Shown here: positions 55,646 through 64,000 of the stretch, in pieces
How positions within the stretch are numbered: position 1 is the stretch's first letter
Layout: every line of letters starts with the position of its first letter
Source: Ophiura sarsii
Taxonomy: Eukaryota > Echinodermata > Ophiuroidea > Amphilepidida > Ophiuridae
Direction: 5' to 3'
NCBI GenBank assembly: GCA_035610835.1
Contig: CM069458.1
Coordinates: forward strand, 29,413,449-29,477,448
Length of the DNA: 64,000 nucleotides
Translations under genes and position numbers: made by a program
Notes under the pieces: generated by a model
Told to the model about the DNA's origin: nothing
The model's database searches: none
The model's input: only the letters and a program-made list of their open reading frames with translations

Positions 55646-57775
55646 TCTAGTACTAATATTGAACAACCTTTAAGTTTTATTTTAAAAAACCCAAAGAATA
55701 CGGCTTAAATGTGCATTTAACAGCAATGATAATGAATGAATTTACCTATAATCGGTGACGATCGCGACATCGTATTATTTTAACTTACAGAACATGAAAC
55801 TGTGCTAAAGTGTCCGTAATACGCTTCCACTACTGCGCATGTGGATTTGTCTAAAGATATAATTAATTATTCATTAAGACTATGAAGAAAAAGGTATACA
55901 AGTATGTTTCAGATGGTTACAACATGTCTTAGAAGGAAATTCACATATTTTTACAACTTTTCGGAGTGCAATATATAAACGACTCTTTCATAATTAAAGG
56001 TGCTTGTGAATTATTATATAATTATATGTCACGCTCTTCTTAGTAATCGAGCACTTTTGATACGGTCAGTGCATCATTTGGATAATTATTATTATTAATG
56101 AAATAAAAATATTAACTAAATTAATCGGATAGTATTAGGGAAACCGAACTGAGAAACTGTTCCCCTTTGCGTGCACGCATTGTATTGTCGTATCGTTCTG
56201 TTTAATTTTTGAACCACACATTTTCTGGTGTTCAGTTTTGCGCAATAAATTCTAACAAATGTGTGATAATGTCTGTTTAAACATTCGTGCGAATTCATCA
56301 AGGTTATTTAAAATACTTAGCAGTTTTATTTATCCGCAAAACTTATATCAGATTTGTACAAAAGACAAATGACTTCAAGTACCTAACTGTATTATATATC
56401 ACAGTCATTGTAACCAAAAAATAATGGCATTTTCCAAATTACCATACTGTATAATATACACATTTTTGGGTTAAAATTGTCAGCAGTAGCCGTGGTTTAA
56501 ACGCAATCTCTTACACAGCGTGCAACGCGTCAGCTCGTTATTCCAAATAATATACGTTATTACGAACGGCCAATAATCCTAATTAGGATGTAAAGTAGTA
56601 AGTATTATGATTAGGGTTAGTGTAAGGACTCGCAAAGAAAGATTGCTATTTTCTATTTGGAATAACGGCTATTATGCTGAAATCGGAATAATTATGACAA
56701 CCTACGGAATAACAAACCTTAGGTTCGGAGTGACAAGTGGTAAATTAGCTTTTACTCAAGTCCTTTTATTTCTCTTTTTATTTTTATTTCCGAACGCTTC
56801 AGACATATAAAGCACTACGCACTTGTCGCATTCCTCCGGTGATCAGCATAGGATTGTGAGTTTGACAAATCCTCGTTGTAAACCGAATTTGGAAAGATAA
56901 TTTCTGTTCTAATTTGTTCAAAACATAGGGCCAACTATATCCAGACTATTTTGGAAGTTCATCACTACAAAATGAGGTGCGTGATTAAATTGCGTGACAA
57001 CCGCACGCATTTGGCAATATGGTACATCAAATGGTAAAATTACCACGAAACACTGAATAAACGCCTAGTCCAATGATAATCCAATGATTAATTATGTGTA
57101 TTAACCCCAACATGTTTAGTTAAGTTATTGTATAGTAAAAGTAGTGCATGTAATTTGTCATTAGCTCATCACATATCAAATTGCCTACATAATGGAATAC
57201 CAATCTATCGAATTGACGCACACCTGATGCTTTTGAAATTGCAAAGTCAAGCGTATGGAAAGAGATATGTTTTAAACCGTGTTCGTTCAGAATTTCACAC
57301 CGACAGCATGGTTACATACAATTTTGATGCATTGGGATATACACGCATACTAGTACTTACTTATAAGACGCCGCAATTTAAGGAAAATAATAGTTGGCAC
57401 ACTTGACGCAAATTATTACAATTATCCCTGTGCTCGCAATTGAGATCAGGCTTGGGACGTTAGCACTGTTTAAATGGAAGGCAGAAGTCTCCCCTGGGAG
57501 TGTCCCCCGTGGAGTCTCCCCTGTCTTATATCCTTCCCCACCTCCCATCAATCGATGTTGGGAGAACTGCCAAGGCTTCTGATAACATGACTCGGATCAA
57601 CATTGCCTCGGGGGAAAGGGGGTCGCTTTTCCCGTTAATATGGGCAAAGTGTGCCAACCAGTTTTTCTTTGATTGCGGGTTAGACGCACATGTGTTTCCT
57701 TTAAATCTGGGTCTAATGCATAGTTAATCTCAATTTTGTTTTGTGAACATACAACTTTCAGCTTTTGCCATTTTC
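55646..57775. other. No gene recognised (downstream of receptor)
   Basis: Mostly single-copy-looking DNA. A loose inverted pair (TTATTCCAAATAATATACGT at 56537; TATTTGGAATAACGGCTATT at 56655) is present. A 92-codon plus frame at 57128-57406 has no support. I saw no AATAAA on the minus strand close to the receptor stop. Confidence 0.45.
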
Positions 57776-60700
57776 TTAAGCTTTTACATCGACAGTACGG
57801 TTATTAATGGTTTGTCTTTTTTCTATGTAACCAAAAATTGCTGTTGCTAAAGTATATAGAAATGGATTGATAGCGGAATTAATGGGCAGTACCAATGTTA
57901 CAATCCAGGTATAGACATGAGGTGTGACTGTAAGACTCCCACTCTGTACAATGATAGAGAGTAAGATAATTGGCGACCAACAAAGCATATCTGTAAACAC
58001 AATCACCCCCATTTTGAGAGCCATACGGAATTCTTCCTCTTGACTTTGATTTCGTCCGGCTTGTTTTGCTGTCTGTCGCACTGTTATGAATATCCCGACG
58101 TAGCAAAACGTTATAACCAATATGCATATGAAATTGATAACGGTAAATACCGCTATACCAAAATACATGCCTGGTTTAGTGCCAACAACACTTTCATAAG
58201 TGCTATTCAACACAATTGGGTCACCATTTTCATCATCAAGTTCAAGATCATTGTACTGCCAATATTTAGTCTCATAAATATTGCTTCTAGAGAGTGGAAG
58301 GCCAGTGCACACTTCAGATACATCGTATAAATCAGGATCAATTCCTGATAAAATTGCTGAAAAGAAACTCAATATTACTGTGAATACCCAGATTGCAGCT
58401 ATGACTACCTTAACTGACGTTGTGCCTAATCTATTAGTGCTAAATGTATATCTGATACCCATCAATCGGTCTATGCTTAAGAGCGTGACGAAGAATACCG
58501 AGCCCATGCTTGATAGGATGGATAGCGTACTGGATACCTTACAGACAATGCTTGATCGCCATGCTTCAGAAGGAAAATAACCGAGAAGCGAATAATATAT
58601 ATCGGCAGATGCTATTACTAACATATAAATACCCATGAATAGATCTGAGATTGACAGATTTGAAATGATTAATAACTGAACTTTGTTAGTTTCGTTACGT
58701 TGCTTGTATCGGTAGACCAGTACGCCAACGTTAGAGATAATTGCGAAAATGCCTAATATCCACATTGTAATTCTTTGAATTGGATTTGAAAGCAATCGGC
58801 CACATGTCAGAAATTGTGAACGTGGGGTTGTTGCATTGCATGTTGCTGAATCTATGAAGCAACAAGTTGCAGCATTTTCAACCAATATTTCTGTTGTTTT
58901 TTGAAAATCTTTAAAAGACTTATAGTTTACTTCGTACAGTGTATTTCGTCTTAAATCTACAATATCAAGCAAAGGCATTAAATTATTCAAAAAATACAAC
59001 CCAGCATCAAATCTTTTAAAATTATTTTCAGATACATCGAGACATTTCAAATTTAATATGTTTTGAAATAGACCAGACGGGAAATTCGATAACATATTTT
59101 TAGAAAGGGAAATGTACGCCAGTTTTTGGTACTGTACTGACGTAGGTAACTGAAACAAAAATAGGTTATTGTGGGTTAAGTCGAGGTATTCGAGGTTACG
59201 TAGTGGCTTTAATACTGGTGAATATATCGTCTTAATATTATTGTTGGACATAAATAACTGCCTCAGGTTGATAAGCGATTCAAACTGCCCATGGTGGAGC
59301 TTCTTAATATTATTGTTGGACATAAATAACTGCACCAAGTTGGTAAGCGCTTCAAACTGTTGGGGATGTAGCTCCATGATATCATTGTCGGACACATCTA
59401 ACCGCTGCAGGAAGGAAAGCGATTCAAACTGTCGCGGATGTAGTTCAATGATGTTATTGTTAGACAAATCTACCCACAACAGTTCGGTAAGCGTTTCAAA
59501 CTGACGCGAATGTAGCTCCACTATATTATTGTTTGACAAATATAACTCCCACAGGTTGGTAAGACCTTGGAATGACTGCGGGTATAGTTCCACGATATTA
59601 TTGTCAGACATATATAACCACTCCAGGTTGGTTAGCGTTTCAAACTGACGCGAATGTAGCTCCACTATATTATTGTTTGACAAATATAACCACCACAGGT
59701 TGGTAAGATCTTGGAATGACTGCGGGTATAGTTCCACGATATTATTGTCAGACATATATAACCACTCAAGGTTGGTTAGCGTTTCAAACTGACGCGAATG
59801 TAGCTCCACGATATTATTGCTAGACATATCTAACGAATCAAGGCTGGTAAGACCTTGGAATGACTGCGGGTGTAACTCCACGATATCATTGTTTGACATA
59901 TCTAACGAATCAAGGCTGGTAAGACCTTGGAATGACTTCGGGTGTAACTCCACGATATCATTGCTTGACATATCTAACGAATCAAGGCTGGTAAGGCCTT
60001 GGAATAACTGCGGGTGTAGCTCCACGATATTATTGTTTGACATATCTAACGAATCAAGGTTATTAAGACCTTGGAATGATTGTGGGTGTAGCTCCACGAT
60101 ATCATTGTTGGACATATCTAACGAATCAAAGTTGGTAAGACCTTGGAATAACTGCGGGTGTAGCTCCACGATATTATTGTTTGACATATCTAACGAATCA
60201 AGGTTGGTAAGACCTTGGAATAACTGCGGGTGTAGCTCCACGATATCATTGTTGGACATATCTAACGAATCAAGGTTGGTAAGACCTTGGAATGACAGCG
60301 GGTGTAACTCCACGATATCATTGTTGGACATAAAAAGCACAGATAGGTTGGTGAGTTCTTCAAACTGCCGTTGGTGTAGCTCCACTATATTGTTGTTGGA
60401 CAAATCTAACCAAAACAGTCTGTTCAAATACAGTGCGCGAAAGCTTGTGTTGGCATTTCCCAGGTCAGAGTCGAAAAATGCGTTTGGTTCCATTCCATGT
60501 AGGCCAGTGTAACTCCAAGATAATGACAGTAGGCTTGAGTAGTCGTCGGGTGAGTTCAAGAAATTTGGTGGATACAACACCTGCAGTACCGATGATGCTT
60601 CATTAGGACAGGTTATTGTTATTTCGTTATTTCCTAATGTACACATGCATTCAGATGGGCATTGGAATCGGGTTGAAATAGTAACTACCCGCTTATAATA

Positions 60701-60850
60701 TTTCCATGTCTCACATCCAACCGTGCAGTTTATTGGTTGATCATATGTACCGTGAACAACAGAAAAGCCGCATATTAGCATAGCAGTAAATACAGATACC
60801 CCGAATAAGTGCTCCATCATCATAATTCTTGACGCTCGTGTGGACGCCAT
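57776..60850 (-). CDS. Leucine-rich repeat G-protein-coupled receptor (LGR / relaxin-receptor-like), single exon
   Basis: Intact 1024-codon frame with a good Kozak context (A at -3, G at +4). Residues 1-34 look like a signal peptide. Cysteines 64, 68, 70 and 81 fit an LRR N-cap. About 21 LRRs of 24 residues (consensus LxxLxMSNNxIVELHPxxFQGLT) span 145-650. C663-C664, C671 and C683 form the CC-type hinge of LGRs. Seven membrane segments lie near 692-714, 724-746, 770-794, 811-834, 894-920, 943-968 and 978-1002. GPCR marks seen: NLSISD in TM2, C770 and C848 for the extracellular disulfide, DRL (794-796) in place of DRY, FTDMLCW in TM6, and NPFLY (995-999). The TM2, TM6 and TM7 wording is typical of glycoprotein-hormone and relaxin receptors, so a plasma-membrane hormone receptor is likely. 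No LDLa module is visible, unlike RXFP1/2. The C tail is short, about 22 residues. LGR genes usually split LRRs over many 72-nt exons, so the intronless state suggests retroposition or an intronless clade. Ligand and G protein are unknown. Confidence 0.95.
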   Translation of the reverse strand: MASTRASRIMMMEHLFGVSVFTAMLICGFSVVHGTYDQPINCTVGCETWKYYKRVVTISTRFQCPSECMCTLGNNEITITCPNEASSVLQVLYPPNFLNSPDDYSSLLSLSWSYTGLHGMEPNAFFDSDLGNANTSFRALYLNRLFWLDLSNNNIVELHQRQFEELTNLSVLFMSNNDIVELHPLSFQGLTNLDSLDMSNNDIVELHPQLFQGLTNLDSLDMSNNNIVELHPQLFQGLTNFDSLDMSNNDIVELHPQSFQGLNNLDSLDMSNNNIVELHPQLFQGLTSLDSLDMSSNDIVELHPKSFQGLTSLDSLDMSNNDIVELHPQSFQGLTSLDSLDMSSNNIVELHSRQFETLTNLEWLYMSDNNIVELYPQSFQDLTNLWWLYLSNNNIVELHSRQFETLTNLEWLYMSDNNIVELYPQSFQGLTNLWELYLSNNNIVELHSRQFETLTELLWVDLSNNNIIELHPRQFESLSFLQRLDVSDNDIMELHPQQFEALTNLVQLFMSNNNIKKLHHGQFESLINLRQLFMSNNNIKTIYSPVLKPLRNLEYLDLTHNNLFLFQLPTSVQYQKLAYISLSKNMLSNFPSGLFQNILNLKCLDVSENNFKRFDAGLYFLNNLMPLLDIVDLRRNTLYEVNYKSFKDFQKTTEILVENAATCCFIDSATCNATTPRSQFLTCGRLLSNPIQRITMWILGIFAIISNVGVLVYRYKQRNETNKVQLLIISNLSISDLFMGIYMLVIASADIYYSLLGYFPSEAWRSSIVCKVSSTLSILSSMGSVFFVTLLSIDRLMGIRYTFSTNRLGTTSVKVVIAAIWVFTVILSFFSAILSGIDPDLYDVSEVCTGLPLSRSNIYETKYWQYNDLELDDENGDPIVLNSTYESVVGTKPGMYFGIAVFTVINFICILVITFCYVGIFITVRQTAKQAGRNQSQEEEFRMALKMGVIVFTDMLCWSPIILLSIIVQSGSLTVTPHVYTWIVTLVLPINSAINPFLYTLATAIFGYIEKRQTINNRTVDVKA
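59195..60418 (-). repeat. 72-bp tandem array encoding LRRs 1-17 of the receptor
   Basis: Seventeen in-frame 72-bp units, one LRR each, read on the minus strand. Units 3-8 are nearly identical (LDSLDMSNNDIVELHPQSF type). Units 9-10 and 11-12 form a duplicated 48-residue block (LEWLYMSDNNIVELYPQSF followed by a HSRQFETLTN unit). Units near the hinge are more diverged. The pattern suggests recent expansion or gene conversion inside the coding sequence. Confidence 0.9.
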
Positions 60851-61778
60851 CGTGTTTAATTACAATCCTCCTGTTTCGTCGCGCTGCTTGGTTGAGGAAT
60901 AGTTTTTGTGACAGCACGTTGATAGCCCGGGTTGGTAGATCCGTACGCGTATACAATGTAGAAGTTTCTTCTCTATTAACTTCTCTGGTATCTATTCTCT
61001 CTATTAACAATAAGCACTGTCTACGCTGTTGTTAATCAGAATATCCTTTAATCATACGCGATATATGAGTGACCGGGTATACTTCTGATGTTTGTCGATT
61101 AATGATTAAGACGGACGTAATACATGTAGCTGTAATGTCACATACGGCCACGGTCGTTTTGGAAAGATGATGATAATAACTAGTGTCACATCACGAAGCT
61201 AATAGGCCTATATTATACCATCATTTTAGAGGAGTACGGAAATGCTGGTGATTTATCATTTATAATATTGCGTTGTTAATAATAGTAATAAGTTCCCATT
61301 GTCGTACACGATAAGCATGATAAGTAACGGGGTATTGTCGTATTAGATGGACGTATGAAGCAGAATCCAATGCTGGTGATGTAAGTCACGCCTCTTTTCG
61401 CATACATCATTATAATTCGCTTTCTACACTTCCATCTACATTTCTAAACCACGCCAGCGTTGATGTGCTTTTAGAATTTTACTTGACAATTATTTATTTG
61501 AAAAGAATTGCGCATGACCGTAACTAAATTTGGTTATGAGACCGTTCATATTCATTGTTCAACCACAACAATCAATAAGAAAGAAAAGAACACTGCATTG
61601 TGACAGAGTGGTACTCGACTGCAGTTGAATTATTATCAAGTTTACCGTTATACCACTTATAATTTGATTATCGTGATCATTGCACGTTTATTGGGCGTAT
61701 AGCTACGCAAGAGTAGTGAGTGAATTCTGATAGATGTCTATTTTTCACATAGAGGTTTAGACGGCCACCTTTTTTGAT
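60851..61778. other. Upstream region of the receptor
   Basis: 5' side of the receptor gene. Minus-strand TATAATATAGG near 61206-61216 and CATATATCGCG near 61062 are AT-rich candidates, but no clear TATA/initiator pair was found. CTATTCTCTCTATTAAC is partly duplicated just upstream of the start. Confidence 0.4.
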
Positions 61779-62712
61779 GCTAACCCAGAGTGCCTGTCCA
61801 GACGACAAATTTAACCTCGAGTATAGCGATACTACTGCGCTAGCTTCGAGGTTAACTCAATGTCATGCGACTCTTCATTTTGGGGTAAGACCTGGGACAC
61901 AGGTCATAAATCTCACTCGCGGTTAACATTACGGATGGATTCACACGGCGCACACACTCTCAGTTAGCTCTCGGTTAGTGCTTCGGGGTTAGTTGACCGT
62001 GTAAGATCTTTTAGGGTTAACATTCCAGCTTTATACTCGGGGCTAGTTAACCATGACCGATTAAAAAAGTGTGGTCAATATTTAAACCGGCTATTATTTG
62101 TTGAAAGGCAACATAAGAGATTAACCTCTAGAGTTTAACCGCTAACCTTCGTCGTCGGAACGCTCCTTATAGGAGCTTTCCGACGAGGGGCGCTAACCTT
62201 AAGATTAGCGTCAATTTCGCTCACCTTTAGGTTCAAAACTCTCGGTTAACGGCCGTGTGAATCGTGTGGGAAGACCTGTGACCCAGGTCTTCCCGCAAAA
62301 TGAAGATGTATATCCGGGTCATGCACATGTAAACAGAAGTAGCGATAATGGTGATAAGCAAAGACGAGAAGAAAAATGTAAAATCCGTATTAAAATCTGT
62401 TTGTCATTTGACAGAAAAAATATAGACACTGAAGAAAGGTCCACAATATCATTGGACCTTTCGACCGTATTTTACCGTAAGGAACAAACTCAAATTACAG
62501 ATTCCGTTGAAACCAACGGGTCTCGATCGAAACCTTGCCATGTTTATTTACCTTATACAGAGCTCATCCAAATAAAGCGCACCATGAATTAGCAAAGGGT
62601 CAACGCATACTTCCGGCAACCGGAGAATCGCCTGACCTTGAGTTAACCTCGAAGCTATACTCGAGGCTAAGTTTGTCGTCTGGACAGGCACGCTGGGTTA
62701 GAAGTAGAATTC
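61779..62712. mobile_element. Nested foldback element
   Basis: Outer arms CTAACCCAGAGTGCCTGTCC (61781) and GGACAGGCACGCTGGGTTAG (62683-62702), continuing through CAGACGACAAA and CCTCGAGTATAG. Second pair: GTAAGACCTGGGACACAGGT / ACCTGTGACCCAGGTCTTCC. Third: GGATTCACACGGC (61936) / GCCGTGTGAATC (62250). A 15-bp-arm hairpin (GTCGGAACGCTCC) lies at 62154-62186. The 111-codon frame at 62257-62592 lies in it and is not a gene. Confidence 0.7.
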
Positions 62713-63892
62713 CGTTAAGCTCGAGAATAAACTCGAGTCTGAACAGGCCTTATGTAACATAGCTTGTAGTTATATTTTAAAACCGTTACCACTTTTATTT
62801 TATTACATGTTCAGTGAGAATGGCTGGGTTGGGACATCGGACTCGTTTCAGAGTTTAGACAGCCTCACCCCGTCAATCTGGAATCTTTCGGGTATTTGCT
62901 CGTGTAGAGAAGTCCAAGACACCCTCTTGCGTGTTTTTAAGTGTAAAAAAAGACCACTTATTCGCGAAATTGCGAATATGTTGCCTTTAAAAATAAAAGC
63001 CGGTTTAAATGTTTACTACACTTTTTAAAAACATCACGTAACATGTTAAAGCAGTCAGTAAAGAATAAGACCAGCACTGGCTGCTATCCATCGGATATGT
63101 TCGTAGCAACGTTTTATGGATGACTACAATTTTAAAGAGAATCCATGTAGCCTACATTCAATACAAAATAAGATTGTATAAAAATTCTGTGCCACTGTCG
63201 CCACTCATGACTTTCAAAATGAAAAGGTAGGCTGCCCTTTGTGCGTTTCACGAGAAACCTTGTCTTTGAGAGCATGAGTGCTCGGCCGAGTCTGCTCCCA
63301 CCATTTCTTTGTCTTTTATTTAATTCCGTTCCGATAAAAGAATTTAAAGGAATACCGTACTTTATGTATACACCTTATACATGTATGCTCGTTTAAATGC
63401 TGTGTGCAGCAACAACAATATGATTCCTTTTAATGATAGTTTTCCACCTAAAATCACTAAGTCATGACCAATCAAGTTGTATTGTAAAGTGGAATAAAAG
63501 TTGATATGCTGAAGATTTGAGGTGAACCCATTGAAATTATATAATAATAGATTAAATTGCGCAAACTCTCGCATTTACTTGTTTGTATCTATACGTTGAA
63601 GCAAGAAGACAAGACAATACCAACAAAGCTCTCAAAACTATGACGATATGTGATTTCAACATTATCTATGTCTATATAAATAATACTATATATACTGTTA
63701 CCTTTAGCAACTGGTTTTTCTTCATTCCTGCTACTTTGACACATTGAGGAATACTACCAGCACAATAACTTGAATTCGAAATAGTATCTATAAGGAGCAG
63801 GTTTCTGAATTCTTATGGCTAAAATATCTATCTATCATAAAGATATAGATATATTAAAGTATATTAGGAGGTCATTCGGTCAACTCCTCATC
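62713..63892. other. No gene recognised
   Basis: A 73-codon frame at 62807-63028 (starts MFSENGWVGTSDSFQSL) is less biased than most but has no splice or domain support. CTCGGCCGAG palindrome near 63281. Confidence 0.4.
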
Positions 63893-64000
63893 GGGGGTCT
63901 CGGGCTCCTACCATATGCAGATGAGTGTATGGGCTGTCAACCCCAAATTGTTTTTTTCAACGTGGAAAATTGACCAAAATATCCCCCGATCGCCCATCCC
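63893..64000 (-). mobile_element. SINE tail, copy 3 of the GCGCARTATACTGCGC family, cut by window end
   Basis: On the minus strand CGATCGGGGGATATTTTGGT followed by CAATTTTCCACGTTGAA matches the tail of the copy at 40170-40470. The promoter half would lie beyond 64000. Confidence 0.55.

Noticed and set aside
58040..58580. 96- and 99-codon plus frames
   Set aside because: Antisense shadows of the receptor 7TM domain.
62257..62592. 111-codon charged plus frame
   Set aside because: It lies inside the nested foldback element; no homology recognised.

Overview
This is eukaryotic nuclear DNA, AT-rich and gene-poor, with one 100-base assembly gap. The repeat load (many short palindromic DNA transposons, tRNA-like SINEs, palindromic minisatellites), frequent TAGGCCTA words and a leucine-rich-repeat GPCR of the glycoprotein-hormone/relaxin receptor type point to a marine invertebrate. 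An invertebrate deuterostome such as an echinoderm is my best guess, by inference only; no rRNA or mitochondrial marker is present.

Only one gene is certain: an intronless 1024-residue LGR-type receptor on the minus strand at 57776-60850. It has a signal peptide, an LRR N-cap, about 21 LRRs, a CC hinge and a rhodopsin-like 7TM domain. Two further minus-strand candidates are single exons judged from splice signals and composition: a 60-codon first exon at 18438-18617, and an N-terminal membrane-anchor exon near 22939-23179. A promoter plus first-exon candidate lies at 28540-28745 on the plus strand. Almost all other open frames are by-products of tandem or inverted repeats.

Layout. 1-7200: foldback elements and nested MITEs. 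7350-9475: a 108-bp minisatellite inside a CAGTGGCG-type element. 9826-11783: a 179-bp satellite with alternating variants and a clean hAT-like insertion. 12680-22480: several 0.4-2 kb inverted-repeat elements, some nested. 22900-29900: dispersed repeats, a 230-bp tandem repeat, a candidate promoter and a tRNA-like SINE. 30580-35370: three arrays of short palindromes (CCAGTATCG..CGATACTGG and CCAATATTGG types) with two copies of a U2 snRNA 5' end. 36100-46360: repeat copies, a near-perfect 210-bp-arm hairpin and mariner-like MITEs. 46600-51710: a TTAGCAAGG satellite interrupted by a stack of nested elements. 51700-55640: more nested insertions. 57776-60850: the receptor. 61779-62712: a foldback element upstream of it.

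Many element calls rest on terminal inverted repeats plus target-site duplications (TSDs) read directly from the sequence. Transposase genes were not seen, so all these elements appear non-autonomous. There is no evidence that the genes work together; the receptor stands alone.
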